Source of the DNA: Bacteroidetes bacterium OLB10
GTDB taxonomy: Bacteria; Bacteroidota; Bacteroidia; AKYH767-A; OLB10
Assembly (NCBI GenBank): GCA_001567275.1
Contig: LNBX01000008.1
Location: 62,001-126,000, forward strand
Length of the DNA stretch: 64,000 nucleotides
Direction of reading: 5' to 3'
Under the pieces are notes generated by a model, which searched no databases, was not told the origin of the DNA, and saw only the letters and a list, made by a program, of their open reading frames with translations. Position numbers and translations under genes: made by a program. Positions 7,607 to 17,395 of this stretch are shown here, piece after piece; position 1 is the stretch's first letter; every line of letters starts with the position of its first letter.

Positions 7607-9766
7607 ATGATTAAAAAAGCAACATGGCTTATCCTTTTAGTGGTTTTAGCCTCAGCGAATCTGTATGCACAAAAGAATCTGACCTATGCCGATATTTGGG
7701 AAAGCAAGCAGTTTTCGACACGTACTGTTTCTGAACTTAAGAGTATGAAAGATGGCAAAAGCTATTCGGACATGGATTCGGAAGGTAACCTCATCAGATA
7801 TGATTTCAGAACCGGAAAAATGCTGGACACACTGTTGAATAAAAGAGATATCAGCAGACAGGTTGCTGACTTAAGAATCCGTGATTATCAGTTTAGCAAT
7901 GACGAAAAAATGATTCTTCTGTCAACAGAAGTTGAGTCCATCTACCGCCATTCTACTAAAGCAAACTACTATGTATTCAACCGTTCTGATAAATCTTTGA
8001 AGAAGGTTTCTGAGAATGGAAAGCAAATGTATGCTCAGTTCAGTCCTGACGCTACAAAGGTGACTTTTGTTCGCGACAATAATCTGTTTATTAAAAATTT
8101 AATCAGCGGAACTGAAACAGCCATTACAACCGATGGTAAGAAAAATGAAGTCATCAATGGTGCCAACGACTGGGTTTATGAGGAAGAATTTGCTTTCAGT
8201 CAGTCGTATCAGTGGTCGCCTGATGGCAGATATATTGCCTATTACCGCTTTGATGAATCACATGTAAAAGAGTTTACACTGACTTATTATGATAGTCTTT
8301 ATCCAAGAGAAGAAAAGTACAAATATCCCAAAGCCGGTGAAGAAAATTCAGTGGTTGAAATTTATATCTATGATTTGAAATCAGGTAAAACTGTCAAAGC
8401 AGATTTGGGTACTGAAAAAAATCACTACATCCCACGTATCAAATGGACATATAATGATGGTGTGTTATGTATTTTGCGAATGAACCGCTATCAGAATATA
8501 CTGGATTATCTGTTGTGTGATGTTGCTACAGGAAACTGTCGCACTCTGATGACAGAGAAAAGTAAAACCTATATAGAAATAAACGATGATTTGACTTTCC
8601 TCAAAGACAAGGTTCATTTTATTTACAGCAGTGAAAAAGGAGGCAGCAATCAGTTGTATTTTGCAAGTCTCACCGGAAGCCATGAAGTGCAATTGACCAA
8701 GGGCGGTGATGTGATGATGTACTATGGCTATAACGAAAAACAAAAAACATGTTATTATCAGTGTGCAGATCCAACACCTATGGACAGACAGGTATATGCT
8801 GTTGATTTGAATGGAAAACGTAAATTACTTTCTCCTGCAAATGGTACTGCAACCGCTACATTCAGTGAGGGTTTCAGATATAGTGTGATAACATACAGCA
8901 GTATGGGAATGCCTTATGAATGTTATGTGCAGGATGCCAATGCAAAAAAAATACGTGTACTTGAAAACAATCAGAAAGTAAAGAAAGCACTTGGCGAGTT
9001 TGCCATTTCACCGACATCGTTTTTTAAGTTTAAGACATCAGAAAATATTGAACTGAATGGATGGATGATAAAGCCACCATCATTTGATGCTTCAAAAAAA
9101 TATCCCGTAATAGTGTTCGTTTACGGAGGTCCTCACGTTCAAACGGTACTTAACCAATGGTTTGGAACCAGATATTTATGGCATCAGATGTTAGCACAGA
9201 AAGGATTCATTGTGGTGTCGGTTGACAACAGAGGAACACCTGCTCGCGGAAAAGAATTTGCAGATTGTATATATAAAGATTTAGGGAATAAAGAAGTGGT
9301 TGATCAGATTGAATTAGCCAGGTATTTAGGTACATTAAGTTATGTTGATAAAGAGCGCATAGGAGTTCACGGATGGAGTTTTGGTGGGTACATGACTTCG
9401 CTGCTGCTGACCAAAGGAGCCGATTATTTTAAAACAGGAGCAGCAGTGGCACCGGTTACCAACTGGAGATATTACGACTCTATTTATACCGAACGCTATC
9501 TTTCATTGCCTCAGGAAAATGCAAAAGGATATGATGAAAACTCTCCTGTGTTTTATGCAGACAAACTGAGGGGAAAGTTTTTGTTGATTCATGGATTGAC
9601 AGATGACAACGTACATTTTCAGAACAGTGCAGAGCTTGTTTTGGCACTTTTAAAAAGCAAAAAACAATTCGACACATTTTATTATCCCAATCAGGCACAC
9701 AGCATTAGCAGTTACAGAGGGCATGTATATGAAATGATGACAGAATATTTTCTGAAAAACTTATAA
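7607..9766 (+). CDS. Dipeptidyl peptidase IV (S9 family prolyl peptidase)
   Basis: A secreted or periplasmic serine exopeptidase that removes X-Pro or X-Ala dipeptides from peptide N-termini. The 719 residues start with a signal peptide (MIKKATWLILLVVLASANLYA, cut before Q). A beta-propeller DPPIV_N domain follows (about 60-480), including WVYEEEFAFSQSYQWSPDG, which carries the Glu pair that holds the substrate amino terminus. The C-terminal alpha/beta hydrolase has the complete triad: GWSFGGY with Ser near 591, TDDNVHF with Asp near 666, and QAHSIS with His near 698. It lies 26 bp upstream of hutI on the same strand, so peptide breakdown and histidine use may share a transcript; that link is inferred from spacing only. 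Confidence 0.93.
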   Translation: MIKKATWLILLVVLASANLYAQKNLTYADIWESKQFSTRTVSELKSMKDGKSYSDMDSEGNLIRYDFRTGKMLDTLLNKRDISRQVADLRIRDYQFSNDEKMILLSTEVESIYRHSTKANYYVFNRSDKSLKKVSENGKQMYAQFSPDATKVTFVRDNNLFIKNLISGTETAITTDGKKNEVINGANDWVYEEEFAFSQSYQWSPDGRYIAYYRFDESHVKEFTLTYYDSLYPREEKYKYPKAGEENSVVEIYIYDLKSGKTVKADLGTEKNHYIPRIKWTYNDGVLCILRMNRYQNILDYLLCDVATGNCRTLMTEKSKTYIEINDDLTFLKDKVHFIYSSEKGGSNQLYFASLTGSHEVQLTKGGDVMMYYGYNEKQKTCYYQCADPTPMDRQVYAVDLNGKRKLLSPANGTATATFSEGFRYSVITYSSMGMPYECYVQDANAKKIRVLENNQKVKKALGEFAISPTSFFKFKTSENIELNGWMIKPPSFDASKKYPVIVFVYGGPHVQTVLNQWFGTRYLWHQMLAQKGFIVVSVDNRGTPARGKEFADCIYKDLGNKEVVDQIELARYLGTLSYVDKERIGVHGWSFGGYMTSLLLTKGADYFKTGAAVAPVTNWRYYDSIYTERYLSLPQENAKGYDENSPVFYADKLRGKFLLIHGLTDDNVHFQNSAELVLALLKSKKQFDTFYYPNQAHSISSYRGHVYEMMTEYFLKNL

Positions 9767-9792
9767 CACCAGTACGTAAAGCAGAGAGCAGT

Positions 9793-11028
9793 ATGAAGGT
9801 ATTTATCAATATAAAAAAGCTGGGAGGTGCAGGCCATACATCAGTGAAGAAGGGAAAAGAAATGTCAGAATTTCATTACCTCGAAAATGCATATATGTCC
9901 GTCAGCAATGGGAAAATAGAAGACCTGGGCTTGATGAAAGATTATGATGCCGGCAAATTCAGTAGTTATGAAGTAGTGGATGTAAAAGAAAGGTTTGTGA
10001 TGCCCGGCTGGTGCGATTCGCATACTCATTTGGTTTATGCTGCTTCGCGTGAAGAAGAGTTTGTTGACAGAATCAATGGATTGACCTATGAAGCCATTGC
10101 CAAAAGAGGAGGAGGCATACTGAACTCAGCCAAAAAACTGGCTGCTGCTTCTGAAGATGAATTGTTTCAGTCGGCATGTGAGAGAATACAATCCATGATT
10201 GCCAAAGGAACAACATCGCTTGAGATAAAAAGTGGTTATGGATTGAGTTTTGAAGGGGAAATGAAAATGCTGAGAGTGATTAAACGGCTTAAAGAGCATT
10301 TTCCGATGATTATCAAATCAACCTTTCTGGGTGCGCATGCTGTACCAGATACATTCAAAAATAACAAACAAGGTTACATTGATTTACTCACGGATGAACT
10401 GATGCCTGCAATACAAGCTGAGAAACTTGCTGATTTTTGCGATGTGTTTTGCGAGCAAAATTATTTCAATCGGGATGAAACCATTCATATTCTCAACGAA
10501 GCAAAAAAATTTGGAATGATTCCAAAAGTTCATGCCAATCAGATGAGCAGTTCAGGTGGTGTACAGGCAGGTGTTGCCTGCAATGCCATCAGTGTAGATC
10601 ACCTGGAGTATGTGGGTGACGAAGAAATCAGTTTGCTCAAGGGCAGCAACACCATGCCTGTGGTTTTGCCCGGAGCAGCATTTTTTTTAGGACTGCCACT
10701 GCCACCTGCACGAAAAATGATTGACGCAGGACTGCCTGTGGCTGTTGCTACCGATTTTAATCCGGGAAGTTCACCCACCAGTGATATGAATTTTATGGTA
10801 GCGTTATTGTGCATACAGTACAAACTTAATCCCGATGAAGCATTCAATGCGGCTACAATAAATGCTGCTTATGCCATGGATGTAATAAATGAAACAGGAA
10901 GTTTAAGTGTTGGGAAAAGGGCTGATTTTTTTATAACAAAACAAATACCTTCAACTTCGTATATTCCGTATTCGTTCAATGAAAACACAATTGACGAAGT
11001 GTATATTGGCGGAAAAAAAGCACATTAA
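9793..11028 (+). CDS. hutI: Imidazolonepropionase
   Basis: It hydrolyses 4-imidazolone-5-propanoate to N-formimidoyl-L-glutamate, the third step of histidine degradation, in the cytoplasm. The 411-residue amidohydrolase has the metal motif SHTHLVYAASREEEF, the substrate-binding IKSGYG, LGAHAVP, KVHANQMS (metal His), VDHLEYV and the metal Asp in ATDFNPGSSPTSDM, all in family order. It is followed after 3 bp by hutG, so the two are almost certainly co-transcribed. The earlier pathway genes hutH and hutU are not in the window. Confidence 0.96.
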   Translation: MKVFINIKKLGGAGHTSVKKGKEMSEFHYLENAYMSVSNGKIEDLGLMKDYDAGKFSSYEVVDVKERFVMPGWCDSHTHLVYAASREEEFVDRINGLTYEAIAKRGGGILNSAKKLAAASEDELFQSACERIQSMIAKGTTSLEIKSGYGLSFEGEMKMLRVIKRLKEHFPMIIKSTFLGAHAVPDTFKNNKQGYIDLLTDELMPAIQAEKLADFCDVFCEQNYFNRDETIHILNEAKKFGMIPKVHANQMSSSGGVQAGVACNAISVDHLEYVGDEEISLLKGSNTMPVVLPGAAFFLGLPLPPARKMIDAGLPVAVATDFNPGSSPTSDMNFMVALLCIQYKLNPDEAFNAATINAAYAMDVINETGSLSVGKRADFFITKQIPSTSYIPYSFNENTIDEVYIGGKKAH

Positions 11029-11031
11029 TGT

Positions 11032-12096
11032 ATGAACCATCTTGTTATTTATACCAAGCAGGACATCCTGAATGAAACCCGTATTCGCGATAATGAAACC
11101 AAGGTAGGAGAAAACATTCAGGTGTTGCCTGATGAAGGCAATACTTTGTTGGAGCGGTTACAAAATTCAACTGCACGTTTTGTATTGTTAGGATTGCCTG
11201 AAGACATTGGTGTTAGAGCAAACTTCGGTCGTGGTGGTGCTTACAGCGCATGGAAGCCGGCATTATTCAGCTTGCTGAATGTGCAGAGCAATGCATTTGG
11301 TGATGGAAGTAACATGATGGTTTTAGGACATGTTGCATTTGATGATCTTATACTTGCTGCCGACAGCATCAACTTCAAAACTAAAAAAGGATTGGAAAAA
11401 GCCCGTAAACTTGTGGCGCAGGTTGACGAAAGAGTTATACCTGTCATCCGTGATATTATCCGGTCGGGCAAAGAAGCTATCATCATTGGCGGTGGTCACA
11501 ACAATTCATATCCAAACATCAGAGGAGCAGCCGAAGGACTGCAGCTTGCAGGTAAGATAAAAAAAGCTGCAATTAACTGTATCAACAGCGATGCCCATTC
11601 TGATTTTCGTACCATGGAAGGACGACATAGCGGAAACGGATTTCGCTATGCATTTGAAGAAGGGTTTCTCAAAAATTACAGCGTAGTTGGTTTGCATGAA
11701 AGTTACAATGCAGGTAATGTGCTGGACTCAATGATTGCAGAGAAGGAAAGAATCTCGATAAATTTTTTTGAAGATATTTTTATTCGTGAAAATATTTCGT
11801 TTAAAGAAGCTGTTCAGCAAGGTATCAGCCATGTAAATGACGGATACTGCGGTATTGAAATTGACATGGACACGATTCAGAATATTCCTGCAAGTGCGCG
11901 TACTTCGAGCGGACTGAGTACTATTGATGCCAGAAAGTATGTAACATGGACAGCTCAGAATCTCAAAGCCTGTTATTTTCATATTGCTGAAGCTGCGCCT
12001 GTTCTGTCACACATCAAAACCGACAACAAGAGTGGAAAACTGATGGGTTATCTGATTGCTGACTACATCAAAGCAAGAATTTCTGCAGCAGAATAA
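11032..12096 (+). CDS. hutG: Formimidoylglutamase (arginase/ureohydrolase family)
   Basis: A 354-residue ureohydrolase-fold enzyme predicted to cleave N-formimidoyl-glutamate to glutamate and formamide. The binuclear manganese motifs are present: GGGHNNSYP, NSDAHSDFR, and IEIDMDTIQNIPAS in place of the common SxDxDxxDP. It sits 3 bp behind hutI, which supports the histidine-pathway role over arginase or agmatinase activity. The N-terminal 50 residues differ from classical arginases, as in the Bacteroidota branch of the family. A second enzyme for the same substrate (ftcD) follows 159 bp downstream, so the cell appears to hold two ways to finish the pathway. Family assignment is firm; the exact substrate is inferred from context. 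Confidence 0.88.
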   Translation: MNHLVIYTKQDILNETRIRDNETKVGENIQVLPDEGNTLLERLQNSTARFVLLGLPEDIGVRANFGRGGAYSAWKPALFSLLNVQSNAFGDGSNMMVLGHVAFDDLILAADSINFKTKKGLEKARKLVAQVDERVIPVIRDIIRSGKEAIIIGGGHNNSYPNIRGAAEGLQLAGKIKKAAINCINSDAHSDFRTMEGRHSGNGFRYAFEEGFLKNYSVVGLHESYNAGNVLDSMIAEKERISINFFEDIFIRENISFKEAVQQGISHVNDGYCGIEIDMDTIQNIPASARTSSGLSTIDARKYVTWTAQNLKACYFHIAEAAPVLSHIKTDNKSGKLMGYLIADYIKARISAAE

Positions 12097-12255
12097 TTGT
12101 TTTCTCATTTTTTCGGAAGTGATTCTCAGTAAGTAACTTTAAGTTGTTAAAATTTAAGGCATACAGAGAGATTCAATATTACCTTTTGTTTTTTTCTTTG
12201 TAAGGTAATTGAGTTAAGGTTTGTTCATTTCGTAAAAAAATTATAATCCTTTTAT

Positions 12256-13938
12256 ATGATACAATTAATTGAATGTGTTCCTAATTTCAGTGATGGCAAT
12301 GACTTGGGAATAATCAAACAAATAACAGATGCAATAGAAAGTGTTGAAGGTGTTAAGCTCCTGAATGTAGATCCGGGCAAAGCTACCAACCGAACAGTGG
12401 TAACTTTTGTAGGTACACCCGAAGCAGTTTGCGAAGCAGCATTCAGAGGAATTGCAAAGGCAGCGCAGATAATTGATATGAGTAAGCATCATGGTGAACA
12501 TCCGCGAATGGGAGCTACTGATGTGTGCCCTATGATACCTGTTGCAAATATTTCTATGGAAGAAACAGCTGAATGGGCGCGTAAATTAGGGCAGCGTGTG
12601 GGCAATGAATTAAAAGTTCCGGTATATCTCTACGAAGAATCACAACCCGATAAAAAGAGAAGTAACCTTTCAGTAATTCGGACAGGTGAGTATGAAGGAT
12701 TTTTCAAAAAAATTAAATTACCGGAGTGGAAACCTGATTTTGGTCCAGCAGAATTACCTGTTCAAAGCGGAGCCACAGTAATTGGTGCTCGCGATTTTTT
12801 GATTGCTTACAATGTAAATCTGAATACCAAATCAGTAAAACGTGCCAACTCCATTGCATTTGATATTCGCGAGGCCGGAAGAGTAAAGACTGATGACAAA
12901 GGAAAAAAAATGCTCGATGCTGATGGCAAAGAAATTCGTATTCCCGGAAAACTGAAAGGTGTTAAAGCCATCGGTTGGTATATTGAAGAATATGGTATTG
13001 CACAGGTGTCCATCAACATCACCAAATTCAGAGATACACCATTGCATATTGTTTTTGAAGAGTGTGCAAAAAGTGCTTTTGAAAGAGGTTATCGCGCCAC
13101 AGGAAGTGAGTTGGTAGGATTAGTGCCATTAAGTGCCATGCTGGATGCAGGACGTTATTTTTTGCAAAAACAAAGATTGTCCTCAGGTGTGAGCGATGCC
13201 GAACTTATACATATTGCAGTGAAGTCTATGGGATTGGATGAACTGTCGCCTTTTGATCCCCGTCAGCGAATTATTGAATATGTTATGGCTGATGATAAGT
13301 CCTCACCTCTGGTAAATATGAAATTGAATGCATTTGCTGATGAAACAGCAAGCGAATCACCGGCTCCCGGAGGAGGTTCTATCTCTGCCTATTGCGGTAC
13401 TTTGGGCATTGCACTGGCAACAATGGTAGCCAATCTTTCTGCATCAAAAAAGGGATGGGAGACAAGATGGAAAGAATTTTCAGACTGGGCAGATAAAGGG
13501 CAGGTGTTGCAAAAACAATTACTTGCCTGTGTTGACGAAGATACTGCTGCATTCAATAAAATTATGGATGCATTTAAACTTCCAAAATCCAGTGATGAGG
13601 AGAAAGCTGTAAGATCAAAAGCAATTGCAGGAGCAACACGTTATGCCATTGAAGTGCCATATAAAGTGATGAAGCTCTCGTTACAAAGTATGGAAATCAT
13701 TCAGGCAATGGCTGAGACCGGAAATCCTAATTCTGTTTCGGATGCCGGTGTAGGTGCATTGTGTGCACGTACTGCAGTTCTTGGTGCAGGACTCAATGTT
13801 CGTATCAATGCCATGTCGTATAACGACAAAGACTATGTGCAGGCCATACTTACACAGGTGAAGCAGATGGAAAATGATGCCATGACTGCTGAACAGAAGA
13901 TTTTAAAAACCGTAAATGATAAGATTTCAGGCATATAG
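12256..13938 (+). CDS. ftcD: Bifunctional glutamate formimidoyltransferase / formimidoyl-THF cyclodeaminase
   Basis: It moves the formimidoyl group of N-formimidoylglutamate to tetrahydrofolate, then cyclises the product to 5,10-methenyl-THF with loss of ammonia, feeding one-carbon metabolism. The 560 residues match the fused enzyme. The transferase part (about 1-330) opens with ECVPNFSDG and contains KHHGEHPRMGATDV with the catalytic His. The cyclodeaminase part (about 360-560) has SPAPGGGSISAYCG and a late TGNPNSVSDAGVGA segment. A gap of 159 bp from hutG leaves room for its own promoter, though no exact TAnnTTTG element was seen. Paired with hutI it completes histidine breakdown to glutamate plus a folate-bound carbon. 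Confidence 0.95.
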   Translation: MIQLIECVPNFSDGNDLGIIKQITDAIESVEGVKLLNVDPGKATNRTVVTFVGTPEAVCEAAFRGIAKAAQIIDMSKHHGEHPRMGATDVCPMIPVANISMEETAEWARKLGQRVGNELKVPVYLYEESQPDKKRSNLSVIRTGEYEGFFKKIKLPEWKPDFGPAELPVQSGATVIGARDFLIAYNVNLNTKSVKRANSIAFDIREAGRVKTDDKGKKMLDADGKEIRIPGKLKGVKAIGWYIEEYGIAQVSINITKFRDTPLHIVFEECAKSAFERGYRATGSELVGLVPLSAMLDAGRYFLQKQRLSSGVSDAELIHIAVKSMGLDELSPFDPRQRIIEYVMADDKSSPLVNMKLNAFADETASESPAPGGGSISAYCGTLGIALATMVANLSASKKGWETRWKEFSDWADKGQVLQKQLLACVDEDTAAFNKIMDAFKLPKSSDEEKAVRSKAIAGATRYAIEVPYKVMKLSLQSMEIIQAMAETGNPNSVSDAGVGALCARTAVLGAGLNVRINAMSYNDKDYVQAILTQVKQMENDAMTAEQKILKTVNDKISGI

Positions 13939-13985
13939 AAACTTATATGGGATAGTTGCGTAAAATAATATTACAGTATTTGAGA

Positions 13986-16223
13986 ATGAAGAATCCTGTT
14001 TTAAGAACAATATATTATTCCTTTCCGGTGCAGCTGATTATTCTGCACGTTAAAAAGGGACAGTTGTTGTTGTTATACTGGATTTTTTTGTTTGCCTGTG
14101 TGCTTCAGAACTTCGGAAACAACTTCGGAATTCCATATCTCTTTCTCGACCCTGAATATATGGGCAAGGTTAGCTGGCTTGCATTTTTTATCATCGGTGT
14201 ATGTCTTGGAATATTTATCATGGCATACAACATTTCAAGTTATATGCTCAACAGTTTCAGGTTTCCTTTTTTGGCCTGTTTGTATAAAACATTTGAGAAA
14301 TACTGTTACAACAATGCTGTGATGCCTGTATTGTTTTTATTGACCTACATCATCAGCATTTATCATTTTCAGCTGAAAAATCAGTTGTTGCCATTCTGGA
14401 TGATTACCATTCAGGTGCTGTCGCTGCTGGCAGGAGTATCGTTTGTGATATTCTCAACACTGAAATATTTTCAGCATACCAATAAGGACATTTACAAACT
14501 CTTTGGTGTAGCTACACATGATGGGACACATGATGATGTAAAAGTAATTTCTCCGATTCGCGATACACATCTGAAAAAACAGAGGCGCAGAGGATGGCGT
14601 GTGGACACTTACATTACATTTCCTTTCAAACTTAGGTTGGTGCGCAGCACTTCGCACTATAAATCGTTTATGCTGGCATCGGTATTTCGCCAGAATCATA
14701 TCAATGCAGCTGTGCTGGAGATGGTGATATTTTTACTTTTTATCATCCTCGGGTTATTTCGCGATTACAAAGTTTTCAGAATTCCTGCCGGAGCAAGTAT
14801 ATTGCTTTTATTCACCATGATAATTATGATTGGCGGAGTGTTCCGCTTCTGGTTACGTGGCTGGGCTTATACTGTACTTGCACTTTTACTCATCGTCATC
14901 AATTTTTTATCCGGGTTCGAAGTTTTTAATTTCAAGAACAAAGCGTACGGACTGAATTATGACACCACGCCTGCAGTTTATTCCATAAAATCACTCGAAG
15001 AAAAACTCAGCGACTATCAGTTGCAGAAAGATTATGAAACAGGAATTGTAAGTCTCGAAAACTGGAAGAAAAAATGGCAAGAGCGTGGTGTGCAGAAACC
15101 AAAACTTGTAGTGCTCAATGTGAGTGGTGGCGGTGTGCGCTCGGCATTGTACACTTTTAATACGCTTGCAGAGATAGACAGTTCCATGAACGGACAACTG
15201 CTGCAACATGCACAACTCATCAGCGGATCATCTGGAGGACTGATTGGTGCTTCATATTACCGTGAACTTTTTCTGCGTAATAAAGGTGCTTCGGAAATAT
15301 TGAATCATAAACAGAAATACCTTAACAATATTTCGAAAGATTTGCTCAATGCAACAGCATTCAGTTTTATCATCAGCGATTTGTTTTTAAATTTTCAGCA
15401 GTTTAAGTACAACGGACAAACTTATTTAAAAGACCGTGCTTATGCTTTTGAAGAACAATTGAATGAAAACACAGGACATATTCTCGATAAGAAAATCAGT
15501 GAGTATTATCTTCCTGAACTGAAAGCTGATATCCCTCGACTGATAATTACTCCAACCATTGTAAATGATGGCCGGTCTATGGTTATTTCACCCTTGCAAT
15601 CATCCTATTTATTAAAAAGCAAAAACAACAGTGAATACAAAGAAGCACTGGCTGATGGACTGGACTTCATGTCGTTTTTCGAGGATCAGGATGCGCAGAA
15701 TCTTCGTTATCTCACAGCATTAAGAATGAATGCAACATTCCCATACATCATGCCTGCTGCACAACTTCCTTCTGACCCGGCATTTCAGGTGATGGATGCA
15801 GGTGTTCGTGATAATTATGGAGTTCAGATTTCCATTCGCTATCTGATTGCGTTCAGGCAATGGATATTGCAAAATACATCAGGAGTTGTGTTTGTTCAGA
15901 TTCGCGATAACAACAAGTATGAACAAAGCCAGATGAAAACAATTCGCTCTTTATGGGAAAAAACCATGTCGCCATTCAAAAATCTGAGCAGCAACCTTAT
16001 TGTTATGCAGGATTATGTGAATGATAGCTTTTCGGAATATCTAAAAACACTTTATGGCGATAATATCAATTTTGTGGATTTTCAGATGCACCAGAATGAA
16101 GACAGAGTCTCGCTTAGCTGGCACCTGACTGAAAAAGAAAAGCAATATGTTGTTCAGCAAGGCAGCAGCACCGACAATATAGCTGCTATTAAATACCTCA
16201 AGTCTATATTAAAAGAAAAGTAA
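13986..16223 (+). CDS. Multi-pass membrane protein with patatin-like phospholipase domain
   Basis: A large protein (about 745 residues from the ATG at 13986; a TTG at 13956 would add ten). The N-terminal half has about seven hydrophobic segments (for example LLLLYWIFLFACVLQ, FIIGVCLGIFIMAY, MVIFLLFIILGLF, LLLFTMIIMIGGVF). The C-terminal half is a patatin-type lipid hydrolase: oxyanion motif SGGGVRSA, nucleophile elbow SGSSGG, and the second catalytic residue in VMDAGVRDNYG, where the usual DG[GA] reads DAG but the Asp is kept. The Ser-Asp dyad is therefore intact. It probably acts on membrane lipids from the cytoplasmic face; the substrate is unknown. It begins about 48 bp after ftcD, but no functional link to histidine use is evident. 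Confidence 0.82.
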   Translation: MKNPVLRTIYYSFPVQLIILHVKKGQLLLLYWIFLFACVLQNFGNNFGIPYLFLDPEYMGKVSWLAFFIIGVCLGIFIMAYNISSYMLNSFRFPFLACLYKTFEKYCYNNAVMPVLFLLTYIISIYHFQLKNQLLPFWMITIQVLSLLAGVSFVIFSTLKYFQHTNKDIYKLFGVATHDGTHDDVKVISPIRDTHLKKQRRRGWRVDTYITFPFKLRLVRSTSHYKSFMLASVFRQNHINAAVLEMVIFLLFIILGLFRDYKVFRIPAGASILLLFTMIIMIGGVFRFWLRGWAYTVLALLLIVINFLSGFEVFNFKNKAYGLNYDTTPAVYSIKSLEEKLSDYQLQKDYETGIVSLENWKKKWQERGVQKPKLVVLNVSGGGVRSALYTFNTLAEIDSSMNGQLLQHAQLISGSSGGLIGASYYRELFLRNKGASEILNHKQKYLNNISKDLLNATAFSFIISDLFLNFQQFKYNGQTYLKDRAYAFEEQLNENTGHILDKKISEYYLPELKADIPRLIITPTIVNDGRSMVISPLQSSYLLKSKNNSEYKEALADGLDFMSFFEDQDAQNLRYLTALRMNATFPYIMPAAQLPSDPAFQVMDAGVRDNYGVQISIRYLIAFRQWILQNTSGVVFVQIRDNNKYEQSQMKTIRSLWEKTMSPFKNLSSNLIVMQDYVNDSFSEYLKTLYGDNINFVDFQMHQNEDRVSLSWHLTEKEKQYVVQQGSSTDNIAAIKYLKSILKEK

Positions 16224-16353
16224 AATCTGAATCAGATACTTTTCCTTATTTGGCGCCAGTCCTGAAAGTGTGTTTAATTTACTCCTGAAAATAGTTGTTT
16301 TTTTTAATGAAACACTTGTCATTTACTTTGCCGGAAGATAAGGTATATTTCCA

Positions 16354-16361
16354 TATTTTTG
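16354..16361 (+). promoter_or_regulatory. Bacteroidota -7 promoter element (TATTTTTG)
   Basis: An exact TAnnTTTG match 21 bases before the ATP-grasp ATG at 16383. It would drive the three-gene ATP-grasp/GCS2/amidotransferase operon. Confidence 0.6.
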
Positions 16362-16382
16362 TAAGATATTAATTTTCGAACA

Positions 16383-17381
16383 ATGAAAAAAATTGGTATT
16401 TTATTCGGGCAGGAAAATAGTTTTCCGCCTGCTGTGGTTGAACGCATCAACTCAAAAAATGTATCAGGAGTAATAGCCGAAGCTCTGATGGTGGATAAAG
16501 TGGTACAAGGTGAAGCAATGGATTACGCTGTAATTGTTGACCGCATCTCACACGATGTTCCTTTCTATCGTGGTATGCTCAAAAATGCTGCTATTTGTGG
16601 TACTGCAGTACTCAATAATCCATTCTGGAACAGCGCAGACGAAAAATTTTTCAATAACTGTCTTGCAACTAAAATTGGTGTACCTGTTCCAAAAACTGTT
16701 CTGCTGCCCAGCAACGTACATCCACCGGATACCAATGCCAATTCATTCCGGAATCTTAAAATGCCTCTCGACTGGGAAAGCATTTTTAGATACATTGGTT
16801 TTCCGGCTTACATGAAACCGTTTGCAGGAGGAGGATGGAAGAACGTGTATAAGTGTACAGACCCTGCTGATTTTTATACCAAACATCAGGAAACCGGGCA
16901 ACTTGTAATGCTGCTTCAGGAAGAAATTGTTTTCGAAAATTATTTCCGTTGTTATTGCATTGGCGGAAAGCGTATCAAGATTATGCGTTATGAACCACGC
17001 AATCCGCATCACCTGCGTTATGTAGTTGAAGGCCCTCAGCCCGATCAGCGTATTTTAAATATTGTTGAAGAATATACATTTAAACTGTGTAATGCTTTAG
17101 GCTACGACATCAACACTGTTGAATTTGCAGTGCGTGATGGTATTCCTTATGCCATTGACTTCTGCAATCCTGCTCCCGATGCCGACCGCAACAGCGTTGG
17201 TGAGGAAAACTTTAACTGGGTAATTGAAGCTGTTGCAGATATGTGTATTGAACGCGCATTGGCACATCAACCCGGAAAAGACAATCTTACCTGGGGTGCA
17301 TATATCAAACAGGCTGCTCAGGGAAATATTGTAAGCAAGAGCAACATGGACTCTATGCTCGAAACATATATGGTAAAATAG
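16383..17381 (+). CDS. ATP-grasp carboxylate-amine ligase-like protein
   Basis: A 332-residue ATP-grasp protein, a fold that activates a carboxylate as acyl-phosphate and joins it to an amine. A pre-ATP-grasp domain (KKIGILFGQENSFP) leads into the ATP-binding part: AYMKPFAGGGWKNVY near residues 140-155 (nucleotide-binding Lys and Gly-rich loop), LLQEEIVFENYFRCYCIGG, and the metal-binding end TVEFAVRDGIPYAIDFCNPAPD with Glu, Asp and Asn in the expected order. It is followed after 14 bp by a GCS2 ligase, whose gene overlaps a glutamine amidotransferase, so all three are one operon. Two amide-forming enzymes plus an ammonia- or glutamyl-handling enzyme suggest synthesis of a small peptide-like or amidated metabolite. 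The substrate is unknown; it is not a clear RimK, GshB or Ddl. Confidence 0.8.
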   Translation: MKKIGILFGQENSFPPAVVERINSKNVSGVIAEALMVDKVVQGEAMDYAVIVDRISHDVPFYRGMLKNAAICGTAVLNNPFWNSADEKFFNNCLATKIGVPVPKTVLLPSNVHPPDTNANSFRNLKMPLDWESIFRYIGFPAYMKPFAGGGWKNVYKCTDPADFYTKHQETGQLVMLLQEEIVFENYFRCYCIGGKRIKIMRYEPRNPHHLRYVVEGPQPDQRILNIVEEYTFKLCNALGYDINTVEFAVRDGIPYAIDFCNPAPDADRNSVGEENFNWVIEAVADMCIERALAHQPGKDNLTWGAYIKQAAQGNIVSKSNMDSMLETYMVK

Positions 17382-17395
17382 TTTCAGGATAATTT

